From Catellatospora sp. KI3 (GTDB lineage Bacteria; Actinomycetota; Actinomycetes; Mycobacteriales; Micromonosporaceae): DNA of 64,000 bases. The translations under genes were made by a program, and so were the position numbers. The stretch is taken from contig NZ_JASAMB010000021.1 of NCBI RefSeq assembly GCF_029948125.1, forward strand, positions 92,223 through 156,222, given 5' to 3'. Shown here piece by piece: positions 16,252-26,667 of this stretch (positions within the stretch are counted from its first letter, which is position 1; each line of letters starts with the position of its first letter). The notes beneath the pieces were generated by a model. The model was not told where the DNA came from. It did not search any database and saw only the letters and a program-made list of their open reading frames with translations.

Positions 16252-19065
16252 TCAGGCGACGATGCTGACCAGGCGGCCGGCTACGACGATGACCTTCTTC
16301 GGGTCCTTGCCGCCCAGGGCGTCGCCGACGGCCGACAGGGCCGCCGCGCGCACCTCTTCCTCGCTCGCGTCCGCCGCGACCTCGACCCGCCCGCGCACCT
16401 TCCCGTTGACCTGCACCGGGTACGTGACCTGCGCGGCTGCCAGCAGCGCCGGGTCGGCGACCGGGAAGTCGGCGAAGGTCAGCGAGCCGTCGTGGCCCAG
16501 CTTGCGCCACAGCTCCTCGGCGATGTGCGGGGCGACCGGCGCCACCATCAGCACCAGCGGCTCGGCGATCTCGCGCGGGGTGGCACCGGCCTTGGTCACC
16601 GCGTTGGTCAGCTCGATCAGCTTCGCGATCGCGGTGTTGAAGCGCAGCGCCGCCATGTCCTCGCGGACCCCGGCGATGGTGCGGTGCAGCAGGCGGCGCA
16701 GCTCGTCACCGGCCGGGGTGTCGACCACCACGACCGCGCCGGTCTGCTCGTCGACGATGGAGCGCCAGACGCGCTGCAGGAAGCGCTGGGCGCCGACGAC
16801 CGCGCGGGTGTCCCAGGGGCGGGACACCTCCAGCGGGCCCATCGACATCTCGTAGACGCGGAAGGTGTCTGCGCCGTACCGCTCGCACATCTCGTCGGGC
16901 GTGACGACGTTCTTCAGCGACTTGCCCATCTTGCCGTACTCGCGGTTGACCTTCTCGCCGTTCCAGGTCCAGACCGTGGGCTGCTCCTCGGTGACCTCCT
17001 CGGCGGGCACGTAGGCGCCGCGGTCGTCGGTGTAGGCGTACGCCTGGATGTAGCCCTGGTTGAACAGGCGGTGGTACGGCTCGAAGCTGCTGACGTGGCC
17101 CAGGTCGAACAGCACCTTGTGCCAGAAGCGCGCGTACAGCAGGTGCAGCACGGCGTGCTCGACGCCGCCGACGTACAGGTCGACGCCGCCGGAGTCGCCC
17201 GGGTTGCGCGGCCCGACCCAGTAGGCCTCGTTCTGCGGGTCGACGAACGCCTTGTCGTTGGTCGGGTCCAGGTAGCGCAGCTGGTACCAGCACGAGCCGG
17301 CCCACTGCGGCATGGTGTTGGTCTCCCGGGTGTACCGCTTCGGCCCGTCGCCCAGGTCCAGCGTGACCTCGACCCAGTCGCCCTTGCGCGACAGCGGCGT
17401 CTCCGGCGAGGAGTTCGCGTCGTCGGCCGCGAACGTCTTCGGGGAGAAGTCGTCGACCTCGGGCAGCTCGATGGGCAGCATAGACTCGGGCAGCGCGATC
17501 GGCTGGCCGTCCTCGGCGTACACGATCGGGAAGGGCTCGCCCCAGTAGCGCTGGCGGCTGAACAGCCAGTCGCGCAGCCGGTACGTGATGGCGCCCTGGC
17601 CGCGGCCCTCGGCCTCCAGCCACTCGATGATCTTCGCCTTGGCCTCGGCGACGCCCAGGCCGTCCAGCATGCCGGAGTTGATCGCCGGGCCGTCGCCGGT
17701 GAACGCCTTGCCGTCGAAGCCCTCGGTGGGCTGCACGGTACGGATGATCGGCAGCTCGAAGACCTCGGCGAACTCCCAGTCGCGCTCGTCCTGGCCGGGC
17801 ACCGCCATGATCGCACCGGTGCCGTAGCCGGCCAGCACGTAGTCGGCGATGAAGACCGGCAGCTTCGAGCCGTTGACCGGGTTGACCGCGAACGCGCCCG
17901 TGAACACGCCGGTCTTGGTCTTGGCGTCGGCCTGGCGCTCCACGTCGGTCTTGCTCGCCGCGAACGCCCGGTAGGCGGCCACCGCCTGCGCCGGGGTGTC
18001 GTGCCCGCCCGTCCAGACCGCGTGCGTGCCGTCCGGCCACGCCGCCGGGGCGATCGCGTCGACCAGCTCGTGCTCCGGCGCCACGACCATGTAGGTCGCG
18101 CCGTAGACGGTGTCGGGGCGGGTGGTGAAGACGCGGACCTGCTCGTCCGAGCCGTCGACCGCGAACGAGATGTGGGCGCCGGTGGAGCGGCCGATCCAGT
18201 TGCGCTGCATCGCCTTGATGGCCTCGGGCCAGTCCAGCGTGTCCAGGTCGTCGATCAGGCGGTCGCCGTACGCGGTGATGCGCATCATCCACTGCTTCAG
18301 GCTGCGCTTGAAGACCGGGAAGTTGCCGCGCTCGCTGCGGCCGTCGGCGGTGACCTCCTCGTTGGCCAGCACGGTGCCCAGGCCGGGGCACCAGTTGACC
18401 GGCGCCTCGCTGACGTACGCCAGGCGGTGGTCGTTGATGATCGCGCGGCGCTCGGCGACGGACTTGGCGGCCCAGGTCGGGTCCTCGGCCGCGAACTTCG
18501 CCTCCAGCTCGGCGATCGGGCGGGCGCGGCCGGCCTCCGCGTCGTACCAGGAGTTGAAGACCTGCAGGAAGATCCACTGGGTCCAGCGGTAGAACTCCAC
18601 GTCGGTGGTGGCGACCGAGCGGCGCGGGTCGTGGCCCAGGCCCAGCATGCGCAGCTGCTCGCGGTAGCGCGCGATGTTGCGGTCGGTGGTGACGCGCGGG
18701 TGGGTGCCGGTCTGCACCGCGTACTGCTCGGCGGGCAGGCCGAAGGAGTCGAAGCCCATCGTGTGCAGCACGTTGAAGCCGGCCATGCGCTGGAAGCGGG
18801 CGAACACGTCGGTGCCGATGAAGCCCAGCGGGTGGCCGACGTGCAGGCCCGCGCCCGACGGGTACGGGAACATGTCCAGCACGAACTGCTTGGCCGCGCC
18901 GAAGCGGGGGTGCGCCGGGTCGGCCAGCGGGCCGGTCGGGTTCGGGGCGTGGAAGGTGCCGTTTTCGTCCCAGTAGTCCTGCCAGTGCCGCTCGATCTCG
19001 CCCGCCAGGGCGGCGGTGTAGCGGAACGCGGGGACGTCGGCCGAAGTCTCGGCTTGCTCGCTCAT
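16252..19065 (-). CDS. leuS: Leucyl-tRNA synthetase
   Basis: LeuS charges tRNA-Leu in the cytoplasm. The 937-aa class Ia enzyme has the HIGH-type motif HVGH at 75-78 ([12 protein letters not shown]), the CP1 editing domain in the middle, and the KMSKS motif as K712-M-G-K-S716. The C-terminal part carries the tRNA-binding region ending [11 protein letters not shown]. The ATG at 19065 has GAGGA upstream. The gene lies behind a leader peptide with Leu codons and an intrinsic terminator (19156-19248), so expression probably rises when charged tRNA-Leu is scarce. Confidence 0.97.
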   Translation of the reverse strand: MSEQAETSADVPAFRYTAALAGEIERHWQDYWDENGTFHAPNPTGPLADPAHPRFGAAKQFVLDMFPYPSGAGLHVGHPLGFIGTDVFARFQRMAGFNVLHTMGFDSFGLPAEQYAVQTGTHPRVTTDRNIARYREQLRMLGLGHDPRRSVATTDVEFYRWTQWIFLQVFNSWYDAEAGRARPIAELEAKFAAEDPTWAAKSVAERRAIINDHRLAYVSEAPVNWCPGLGTVLANEEVTADGRSERGNFPVFKRSLKQWMMRITAYGDRLIDDLDTLDWPEAIKAMQRNWIGRSTGAHISFAVDGSDEQVRVFTTRPDTVYGATYMVVAPEHELVDAIAPAAWPDGTHAVWTGGHDTPAQAVAAYRAFAASKTDVERQADAKTKTGVFTGAFAVNPVNGSKLPVFIADYVLAGYGTGAIMAVPGQDERDWEFAEVFELPIIRTVQPTEGFDGKAFTGDGPAINSGMLDGLGVAEAKAKIIEWLEAEGRGQGAITYRLRDWLFSRQRYWGEPFPIVYAEDGQPIALPESMLPIELPEVDDFSPKTFAADDANSSPETPLSRKGDWVEVTLDLGDGPKRYTRETNTMPQWAGSCWYQLRYLDPTNDKAFVDPQNEAYWVGPRNPGDSGGVDLYVGGVEHAVLHLLYARFWHKVLFDLGHVSSFEPYHRLFNQGYIQAYAYTDDRGAYVPAEEVTEEQPTVWTWNGEKVNREYGKMGKSLKNVVTPDEMCERYGADTFRVYEMSMGPLEVSRPWDTRAVVGAQRFLQRVWRSIVDEQTGAVVVVDTPAGDELRRLLHRTIAGVREDMAALRFNTAIAKLIELTNAVTKAGATPREIAEPLVLMVAPVAPHIAEELWRKLGHDGSLTFADFPVADPALLAAAQVTYPVQVNGKVRGRVEVAADASEEEVRAAALSAVGDALGGKDPKKVIVVAGRLVSIVA

Positions 19066-19155
19066 GTCAAATCCTCAACGAATCAGTACGCGTCTCAGGC
19101 TCAGGTCTCAGCGGATGAGGCCGCCACCGCGCGGCCACCGGGCGTGCTCCAGGCA

Positions 19156-19181
19156 TAAAAAATCCCCTCGCGCAGGAGGGG
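19156..19181 (-). terminator. Intrinsic terminator in the leuS leader (attenuator)
   Basis: On the minus strand CCCCTC, a 6-nt loop and GAGGGG are followed by ATTTTTTAT, about 90 nt before leuS. A true T-tract terminator inside a leader of an aminoacyl-tRNA synthetase gene is a sign of attenuation. An upstream 8-bp hairpin (AGCACGGC/GCCGTGCT, 19184-19219) covers the end of the leader ORF and could act as pause or anti-terminator element. Confidence 0.85.
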
Positions 19182-19209
19182 TCGCCGTGCTCACGCGCGC
19201 TCTGTCGCG

Positions 19210-19248
19210 TCAGCACGGCCTGCTAAGGAGCACCAGCTTCCGGGCCAT
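19210..19248 (-). CDS. leuS leader peptide (12 aa)
   Basis: A short ORF encodes MARKLVLLSRPC and stops at TGA. Leucine codons CTG, CTC and CTT fall within four consecutive codon positions (L-V-L-L), including CTT, which is rare in this GC-rich genome. A TATCAT -10 box lies 6 nt upstream of the ATG (19260-19255), so the mRNA is probably leaderless. Together with the downstream terminator this fits classic ribosome-mediated attenuation of leuS. Confidence 0.7.
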   Translation of the reverse strand: MARKLVLLSRPC

Positions 19249-19522
19249 GCCCGCATGATACCGCGTACGCGCGCGGCGGGGCATCTCGCATACCGCCCAT
19301 TGCGCACACACCCCCCAGGCGTAACAGTGGGGTCACGACGGAACGTGCTCGTCCGCTCGCGCGTCGCAGACGCGACGCGGTGAACGGCGGGTGTTCCGCG
19401 AGGCAACCAACGCCGCGACCTTGAGCGTCCTGGTCTCGGCTAGGTGATCAGAATGGTGGAGGCCTGGTGACCAGGATCAGCGAGCACCCCGCGCCCCACG
19501 GTTGCGAACTTCAGGAGGACAT
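19249..19522. other. Divergent promoter region between leuS leader and moxR
   Basis: A 274-nt gap with the leuS leader -10 box (TATCAT, 19260-19255) on the minus strand. Several CGCG-rich small inverted repeats are present (for example TCGCGCGTCGCAGACGCGACGC). I see no ORF with coding character. A TTGAGC-like -35 near 19420 could drive moxR, but spacing to TAGGTG is short and the call is weak. Confidence 0.4.
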
Positions 19523-20569
<1,047 letters not shown>

Positions 20570-20572
20570 CCC

Positions 20573-21874
20573 ATGCGCGAGGCGCTGCGAGGGCTGACCA
20601 CCCGGGGCCGGTCCTTCCTGGCCGCCGGGGTCGCCGCGCTGCTGTGCGCGGTCGTGCTCGGCGAGAAGGACCTGATGCGGGTGGCGGTGCTGCTGGTGGC
20701 ACTGCCGCTGCTCGCGGCGCTGCACGTGGGCCGGGCTCGGTACCGGCTCGCGTGCACGCGCAGCCTCGACCCGTACCGCGTGCAGGCGGGCGCCAGCGCC
20801 CGCGTGCTGCTGCGGCTGCAGAACGTGTCCCGGCTGCCCACCGGCACCCTGCTACTGGAGGACCGGCTGCCCTACGCCCTGGGCAGCCGTCCCCGGCTGG
20901 TGCTGGAGCGGCTGGGCGCGCAGCAGGCCAGCTCGGTGGCGTACACCGTGCGCGCCGAGCTGCGCGGCCGCTACGACGTCGGCCCGCTGACGCTGCGGAT
21001 GACCGACCCGTTCGGCCTGTGCGAGCTGACCCGCTCGTTCCCGAGCACCGACAAGCTGACCGTGATCCCGCAGGTGTCGCCGCTGCAGCTGGTGCGGCTG
21101 GCCGGGGAGTACTCCGGCACCGGCGACAGCCGGGCCCGCTCGGTCGCGGTGCACGGCGAGGACGACGCGGCCACCCGCGAGTACCGGCGCGGCGACGACC
21201 TGCGCCGGGTGCACTGGCGCTCGACCGCGCGCGTCGGCGAGCTGATGGTGCGCCGGGAGGAGCAGCCCTGGGAGAGCCGGGCCACGGTCCTGCTGGACAC
21301 CCGGGGCAGCGCCCACCGGGGCGAAGGCCCCACGGCCAGCTTCGAGTGGGCCGTGTCGGCGTCGGCGAGCATCGCGGTGCACCTGCGCCAGGCCGGGTAC
21401 CGGCTGCGCATGGTCACCGACAGCGGCGCCGACCTCGACGCCACCGAGGCGACCGGCGACGGCCTGCTGCTGGACCACCTGGCCGAGGTGAAGACCTCCC
21501 AGCGCGGCGACGTGTCGAGCCTGGTCGACCAGGTGCGCCGCCGGGCCGACGGCGGCCTGATCATCGCGGTGCTGGGCCTGCTCACCCCGGGCGAGGCCCG
21601 GCTGCTGGCCGCGCTGCGCACCAGCGGCACCACCTGCGTGGCGCTGTTCATGGACACCAACACCTGGCTGAACCTGCCCGCGGCCACCCGCGAGGCGGCC
21701 GAGCGCGAGCACGCCACGGCGGCGCTGGCGCTGCTGCAGAGCGGCTGGCGGGTGCTGCGGGTCAAGCACGGCGACCAGCTGCCCACGCTGTGGCCGCAGG
21801 CCGCCAAGGGCCAGCAGGGCTTCGCGGTGCGGGCCGCGATGGCCGAGACCGTCGGTATGGGAGGCAGCCGATGA
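20573..21874 (+). CDS. DUF58 domain protein (von Willebrand-like partner of MoxR)
   Basis: A 433-aa protein with two hydrophobic N-terminal segments (about 15-50) and the DUF58 core. The hallmark GDDLRRVHWRSTAR motif is visible around residue 210, followed by a VWA-like fold region. DUF58 proteins accompany MoxR ATPases and transglutaminase-like proteins. It starts 3 nt after moxR and its stop overlaps the next start as ATGA, so the three proteins are probably made in concert. Confidence 0.9.
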   Translation: MREALRGLTTRGRSFLAAGVAALLCAVVLGEKDLMRVAVLLVALPLLAALHVGRARYRLACTRSLDPYRVQAGASARVLLRLQNVSRLPTGTLLLEDRLPYALGSRPRLVLERLGAQQASSVAYTVRAELRGRYDVGPLTLRMTDPFGLCELTRSFPSTDKLTVIPQVSPLQLVRLAGEYSGTGDSRARSVAVHGEDDAATREYRRGDDLRRVHWRSTARVGELMVRREEQPWESRATVLLDTRGSAHRGEGPTASFEWAVSASASIAVHLRQAGYRLRMVTDSGADLDATEATGDGLLLDHLAEVKTSQRGDVSSLVDQVRRRADGGLIIAVLGLLTPGEARLLAALRTSGTTCVALFMDTNTWLNLPAATREAAEREHATAALALLQSGWRVLRVKHGDQLPTLWPQAAKGQQGFAVRAAMAETVGMGGSR

Positions 21875-24324
21875 ACTCGCGACGGCATCTGGGCCTGGTC
21901 GCGGCGGGCACGACCCTGCTCGCCTCGGCCCCGATCTCGCTGATCTTCGAGGGGTACACCTGGCTGTTCCACGCGCTGCTGATGGTCGGCCTGGTGGCCG
22001 GGGCGGCGCTGGCGACCCGCTCGCTGCGCGGCCGCACCTGGGCCCAGCTGGCGGCCATGCTCGCCGCCCTGCTGCTCGGCCTGACCTGGCTGTTCGGCGA
22101 CGGCACGGCGGCCCTGGGCCTGATCCCGACCCCCGACACCATTGAGCGCTTCGGCGCGCTGCTGTCGCTGTCCGGCGAGGAGATCCGCAGCAGCTACGTG
22201 CCGGTCCCCGACCTGGACGGCCTGCTGTTCATCAGCGCGATGGGCATCGGCGCGGTGGCGGTCCTGGTGGACCTGTGCGCGGTGAGCCTGCGCCGCCCGG
22301 CGCTGGCGGGCCTGCCCATGCTGGCGATCTACTCGGTGCCGGTGGCGGTCTACGTCGACTCGGTGTCGCCGCTGCCGTTCATCATCGGCGCGGTCGGCTT
22401 CCTGTGGCTGCTGGTCAGCGACAACGTCGACCGGGTACGCCGCTTCGGCCGCCGCTTCACCGGCGAGGGCCGGGGCGTGGACGTGTGGGAGCCCTCTCCC
22501 CTGTCGGCGACGGGGCGGCGGCTGGCCACGGTCGGCGTCGTCGCCGCGGTGCTGCTGCCGCTGGCGGTGCCCGCGATGGGCGTCGGCTTCTTCGGCCAGT
22601 TCGGCACCGGCGAGGGCCTGGGCCAGAACGGCAAGGGCGGCAAGGGCGCCACCCGGGTGGACCTCTTCGCCGAGCTGAGCGGGCGGCTGCGGTCCTCGCA
22701 GGTGCAGGACATGGTCAAGGTCAGCACGACCGATTCGCGGCCGTTCTACCTGCGCTTCGGCGTCGCCGACGAGATCGGCGACAAGGGCTTCTCCAGCCGC
22801 CAGCCGGCCGGGCAGCCGGTCAACGACAACATGCCGATGCCGGTCGGCCTGGACACCAGCAACGTGGTGACGCTGCGCAACACGGCCCGGGTGGAGGTCA
22901 CCCAGCAGTTCGCGATGCCGCTGATCCCGGTGTTCGGCGCCCCGGTGTCGATGCGCAAGCTCGGCTCGGCCTGGTCGTACGACCCGAACATGCAGATCGT
23001 GTACTCGCAGCGGGAGAACTCGGCCGGGCGCGCCTACGAGTTCGACTACCTGCGCCCGGACTTCACCCCGGACCAGCTGCGCACGGCCCAGCCGCTGCAG
23101 GCCTCCGACCCGGTGCAGCGGCAGTTCAGCCGGGTGCCGCAGGTGCAGCTGGTGCAGGACCTGGTGCAGCGGCTGACCAAGGACAAGGCCACGCCGTACG
23201 ACAAGGTCCGCGGCCTGTACGACTACTTCTCCTCCAAGAACGAGTTCCGCTACGACCAGCTCGCCCCCAGCGGCACCAGCGGCGACGCGATCGTCGACTT
23301 CCTGGAGGGCAAGCAGGGCTTCTGCGAGCAGTACGCGGCGGCGCTGGCCTGGATGGTGCGCACTGCGGGCATGCCCGCGCGGGTGGCGTTCGGGTTCGCG
23401 CTGGGCAACCGGTTCCACGAGGGCGTCTACACGCTGACCAACAAGAACCTGCACGCCTGGACCGAGGTGTACTTCGCCGGGTTCGGCTGGGTGCCGTTCG
23501 ACGCCACCCCGGCCGCGTTCGTCATGGGCTCGGTCAACCCGGCCTGGGCCCCGAACGTGGACGCGCCGGACCTGACCCCGGGCAGCCGACCGTCGATCGC
23601 CCCCGGCGGCAGCGGCGGACCGGACCCGAGCGCCGGGCCGACCCGCCGCAACGTGGACGAGGGCGAAGAGCTGGGCAACGGGCCTATCGCCGCGACCGCG
23701 ATCCCGACCTGGGTGTGGTGGTCGCTCGGCGGCGCGCTGGTGCTGCTGCTGGTGCTCGCCGCACCGGCGCTGCGCCGGAGCATGCTGCGCCGCCGCCGCG
23801 GCCTGCGTACGGCGGCCGGGTCGCACCCGCCGCTGCCGGAGGGCGCGACCGACGCCGCGGCCCCGGAGCTGACCGTGACCGGTGACCTGGACGCCGCCCG
23901 CCGCCGCGCCCACCTGGCCTGGGACGAGCTCATCGACACGATGATCGACTTCCGGGTCGCGGTGGATCCGGCGGAGACGCCCCGGGCCACGGTCGAGCGG
24001 CTGATCCGGACCCGGCTCAGCGGCGCGACCGAGGCGGCCAGGCTGCTCGGCATCGCCGAGGAGCGGGCCCGCTACGCCCCGGCGCCGCTGGCGGCCGACC
24101 GCCTCGGCGGCGCGGTGCGCTCGGTGCGGGCGGCCCTGGCCGCCGACGCCGACCGCGGCGTACGGCTGACGGCGCTGCTGATGCCCCCGTCGGTCCTGCT
24201 CCGCTGGCGCAACGCCGTCTACTCCGCCACCGCGGCCGCTTCGGCCCGCTCGGCGGCGTTCGGTGAGCGCCTCGTCCGCATCACCCGCCCCCTGCGCATC
24301 CGCCGCCCCAAGCTGCTGCGCTGA
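21871..24324 (+). CDS. Membrane transglutaminase-like protein (TgpA/DUF3488-DUF4129 type)
   Basis: An 817-aa membrane protein. About six N-terminal hydrophobic segments (to roughly residue 250) precede an extracytoplasmic transglutaminase core with C485 (GFCEQYAAALAWM), H528 (LHAWTEVY) and D544 (FDATP). A Pro/Gly-rich linker, one membrane segment (WVWWSLGGALVLLLVLAAPAL) and a cytoplasmic DUF4129-like tail follow. The triad is intact, so it may be catalytic. It is translationally coupled to DUF58. Substrate is unknown; peptide cross-linking or proteolysis at the surface is a family-level guess. Confidence 0.9.
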   Translation: MNSRRHLGLVAAGTTLLASAPISLIFEGYTWLFHALLMVGLVAGAALATRSLRGRTWAQLAAMLAALLLGLTWLFGDGTAALGLIPTPDTIERFGALLSLSGEEIRSSYVPVPDLDGLLFISAMGIGAVAVLVDLCAVSLRRPALAGLPMLAIYSVPVAVYVDSVSPLPFIIGAVGFLWLLVSDNVDRVRRFGRRFTGEGRGVDVWEPSPLSATGRRLATVGVVAAVLLPLAVPAMGVGFFGQFGTGEGLGQNGKGGKGATRVDLFAELSGRLRSSQVQDMVKVSTTDSRPFYLRFGVADEIGDKGFSSRQPAGQPVNDNMPMPVGLDTSNVVTLRNTARVEVTQQFAMPLIPVFGAPVSMRKLGSAWSYDPNMQIVYSQRENSAGRAYEFDYLRPDFTPDQLRTAQPLQASDPVQRQFSRVPQVQLVQDLVQRLTKDKATPYDKVRGLYDYFSSKNEFRYDQLAPSGTSGDAIVDFLEGKQGFCEQYAAALAWMVRTAGMPARVAFGFALGNRFHEGVYTLTNKNLHAWTEVYFAGFGWVPFDATPAAFVMGSVNPAWAPNVDAPDLTPGSRPSIAPGGSGGPDPSAGPTRRNVDEGEELGNGPIAATAIPTWVWWSLGGALVLLLVLAAPALRRSMLRRRRGLRTAAGSHPPLPEGATDAAAPELTVTGDLDAARRRAHLAWDELIDTMIDFRVAVDPAETPRATVERLIRTRLSGATEAARLLGIAEERARYAPAPLAADRLGGAVRSVRAALAADADRGVRLTALLMPPSVLLRWRNAVYSATAAASARSAAFGERLVRITRPLRIRRPKLLR

Positions 24325-24444
24325 AGCATCACCCGGTAGGCCGCACGGCCTGCCGGCCCGACGCCACCCGCGTCCACGTCCCACCGGGCCCGCGCCCTGG
24401 GACGGGCGCGGGTGGCCGCGTTTCAGGCTCAACCGGCCGGAGAT

Positions 24445-24512
24445 GGCTGCAATTTCGGGGAAGGTGCTGGAATCTTGGGCCGCTTTCCAGCACTTTCCCC
24501 GAAACTGCAGCC
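24445..24512. repeat. Palindromic repeat family C, copy 1
   Basis: A 68-bp palindrome with arms beginning GGCTGCAATTTCGGGGAA and ending TTCCCCGAAACTGCAGCC; 26 of 28 arm positions pair. Other copies are at 26558-26621 and 36250-36315. Confidence 0.92.
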
Positions 24513-24550
24513 TGACCCGGGTGCGGGGCAGCCCGGTGAGAGGGCAGTGA

Positions 24551-24592
24551 CGGCGAAGGGCCGCCCCCCTGGTCAGGGGCGGCCCTTCGCCG
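24551..24592. terminator. Bidirectional terminator between transglutaminase and DUF3040 genes
   Basis: A perfect 17-bp GC-rich stem (CGGCGAAGGGCCGCCCC with GGGGCGGCCCTTCGCCG) and an 8-nt loop. It sits between convergent genes and can stop transcription from both sides. Confidence 0.85.
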
Positions 24593-24616
24593 TCGTCGAG
24601 GTAGGCGGGGAGGGTG

Positions 24617-25000
24617 TCAGCGGTCGAACTCGCGGCGCTCGCGCCAGCGGCTCTCCAGTCGGTCGATGAGGCCCATGCCACGGCGGGTGCGCCGCGTGGC
24701 GGTTCCTCCGACCGAGCGCAGTTCGGTGCTCTGGCTGCGACGGTGCGCGACCATCCAGTACGCGGCCGCGCTCAGCATCAGCACGAACCCGACCACGCCC
24801 AGCCACAGCTTCGAGCTGTCGGCCACGCCGTAGACCACCAGGCCCAGGCCGGCGAGGATGAGCACGATCGAGACGATGATCCGCCGGCGGGCATGGAACT
24901 TAGGATCGCTGTGGCGCACGGCCGAAGCGAACTTAGGGTCTTCGGACAGCGACCGCTCGATCTGCTCGAACAGCCTCTGCTCGTGCTCGGATAGCGGCAC
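24617..25000 (-). CDS. DUF3040 membrane protein (Rv2169c-like)
   Basis: A 127-aa protein. The N-terminal MPLSEHEQRLFEQIERSL and DPKF repeats are the DUF3040 signature. Two membrane segments follow (IIVSIVLILAGLGLVVYGVA and LGVVGFVLMLSAAAYWMV), then a basic tail. The GTG start has GGAGGAG upstream. DUF3040 genes near the dcw cluster are common in actinobacteria; function is unknown. Confidence 0.85.
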   Translation of the reverse strand: MPLSEHEQRLFEQIERSLSEDPKFASAVRHSDPKFHARRRIIVSIVLILAGLGLVVYGVADSSKLWLGVVGFVLMLSAAAYWMVAHRRSQSTELRSVGGTATRRTRRGMGLIDRLESRWRERREFDR

Positions 25001-25127
25001 GGCACTCCTCCCCGGTCCGCCGGGTCCGGCGGTTCTCTCCTAGGGTGCGTCGAAGCGCCCCATTCCCCAGGTGATGATCGCCAAACCGTGAATACGTGTC
25101 GCAGCCGGACGACTGCTACCCGTCAGT

Positions 25128-26438
25128 CTACGAGGGCGGTGGCGGGTCGGAAAGCGGGACGACCATGCCCGGAGCGGGATTTTGCGACCCCGCCGCGCGG
25201 GGCGCCGAATCGCGCCGATTCGGCCCGAGAAGACTGGCCGGACGTACGGCCCCCCGACCGAACCGGGCGATGACCGCGTCGGCGGCCACCTCCGCGTCGC
25301 GCCACCCCTGCTCCGGCTCGTCCAGCGCCAGCTGGCGCACCGCCCCGTCGGCCGCCAGCAGCCCCTCCAACCGTACGCCCACGAGCCGGATGCGCTGCTG
25401 GGCCCGGACCGGTTCGAACAGCTCCCAGGCGGTCGTGAACACGTCGTGCGCCACGTCGGTCGGCCCGCCCAGGGTCCGCGAGCGCGACACGGTCCGGAAG
25501 TCGGCGAAGCGCACCTTGATGGAGACGGTGCGACCGGCCTGGCCGGAGGAGCGGGCCCGGCCCGCCACCTTCTGCGCCAGGGCGAGCAGGGTGCGGCGCA
25601 GCGCCTGCGGATCGTCGACGTCGGTGTCGAAGGTCACTTCGGCACCGATCGATTTCTCCTGGTGCTCGGTGCTGACCCGGCGCGAGTCCCGGCCCGCGGC
25701 CAGTTCCCGCAGGTGGGCCGACAGGGCGGGGCCCAGCGCCCCGCGCAGCAGCCCGTCCGGCGCCTGGGCCACGTCGCCGACCGTGCGCAGGCCCAGTTTG
25801 CGCAGCGTCTCCTCGGTGCGCTCGCCCACGCCCCACAGCACCGACACCGGCAGCGGATGCAGGAAGGCGAGCACCCGGTCGGCGGGGATGACCAGCTGAC
25901 CGTCCGGTTTGGCCCGGGTGGAGCCCAGCTTGGCCAGGAACTTGTTGGAGGCCACGCCGATGGAGCAGGTCAGGCGCTGCTCCGCGGCGACGCGGCGCCG
26001 GATCAGGTCGGCGATCTGCGCCGGCGAGCCGAACAGCCGCCGGGAACCGGCCACGTCGAGGAACGCCTCGTCGACCGAGAGCTGCTCGACCAGGGGCGTG
26101 ACGTCGCGGAACACGGCCATGACGGCACGGGACGCCTCGGCGTACGCGGCCATGTCGGGTTGGATGAAGATCGCCTGCGGGCAGCGGGCGCGGGCCATCG
26201 CGGTCGGCATCGCGCTGCGCACGCCGTAGGCCCGCGCCTCGTAGCTGGCCGAGGAGACAACCCCGCGCCCGCCCGTGCCGCCGACGACCACGGGCAGCCC
26301 GCGCAGCTCAGGGCGGCGGCGCACCTCCACCGAGGCGAAGAAGGCGTCCATGTCGATGTGCAGGATCGGGCAGCCCGAATCGTCGCCGGTCGGCCCGAAG
26401 CCCGCCACCGGCGCACCGCCGCCCGACGCGCGCCCCAC
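25128..26438 (-). CDS. dinB: DNA polymerase IV (Y-family)
   Basis: Translesion polymerase of 436 aa. Metal ligands are D29 in HIDMDAFFASVE and D123-E124 in LSVDEAFLD; the HhH motif region WGVGERTEETLRKLG and the little-finger domain follow. The C-terminal tail is poorly conserved and has no clear beta-clamp motif I can name. GTG at 26438 is preceded by TAGCGT at 6 nt with no SD, so leaderless expression is likely. I see no LexA-like box in front of it, unlike dnaE2. Confidence 0.94.
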   Translation of the reverse strand: MGRASGGGAPVAGFGPTGDDSGCPILHIDMDAFFASVEVRRRPELRGLPVVVGGTGGRGVVSSASYEARAYGVRSAMPTAMARARCPQAIFIQPDMAAYAEASRAVMAVFRDVTPLVEQLSVDEAFLDVAGSRRLFGSPAQIADLIRRRVAAEQRLTCSIGVASNKFLAKLGSTRAKPDGQLVIPADRVLAFLHPLPVSVLWGVGERTEETLRKLGLRTVGDVAQAPDGLLRGALGPALSAHLRELAAGRDSRRVSTEHQEKSIGAEVTFDTDVDDPQALRRTLLALAQKVAGRARSSGQAGRTVSIKVRFADFRTVSRSRTLGGPTDVAHDVFTTAWELFEPVRAQQRIRLVGVRLEGLLAADGAVRQLALDEPEQGWRDAEVAADAVIARFGRGAVRPASLLGPNRRDSAPRAAGSQNPAPGMVVPLSDPPPPS

Positions 26439-26557
26439 GGATGCACGCTACCGCGCGGGTCGGACAGCCGTTCGAACGCGGCACCGCCGCGATTCGTCGC
26501 GCCGCGCCGCCGGGCCGCGCCGCCGGGCCGCGGGCGCGGGCCCGCGGCGGGCGGATC

Positions 26558-26621
26558 GTGCAGTTTCGGGGAAATTGCACGAATCCTCACCAAGATTCCA
26601 GCACTTTCCCCGAAACTGCAG
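26558..26621. repeat. Palindromic repeat family C, copy 2
   Basis: About 64 bp with arms GTGCAGTTTCGGGGAAATTG and CACTTTCCCCGAAACTGCAG, lying between dinB and the phosphatase-family gene in a 229-nt gap. GC-rich sequence around it shows no coding character. Confidence 0.9.
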
Positions 26622-26667
26622 CCCGCTTCGCCCGCGCCCGACGGGGGCGGGCGGGGGCGGGGGCGGG

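Noticed and set aside
16027..19158. Long open frame opposite leuS (over 1,000 codons)
   Set aside because: It is an antisense consequence of high third-position GC in leuS; composition is Val/Arg/Gly/His-biased with no family features.
19066..19260. T-box riboswitch upstream of leuS
   Set aside because: No T-box core such as TGGNACCGCG was seen; a Leu-codon leader ORF plus terminator explains the region better.
20971..24681. Long open frame opposite the DUF58-transglutaminase genes
   Set aside because: Antisense of two well-supported coupled genes; the encoded sequence is low-complexity Arg/Gln/His-rich.
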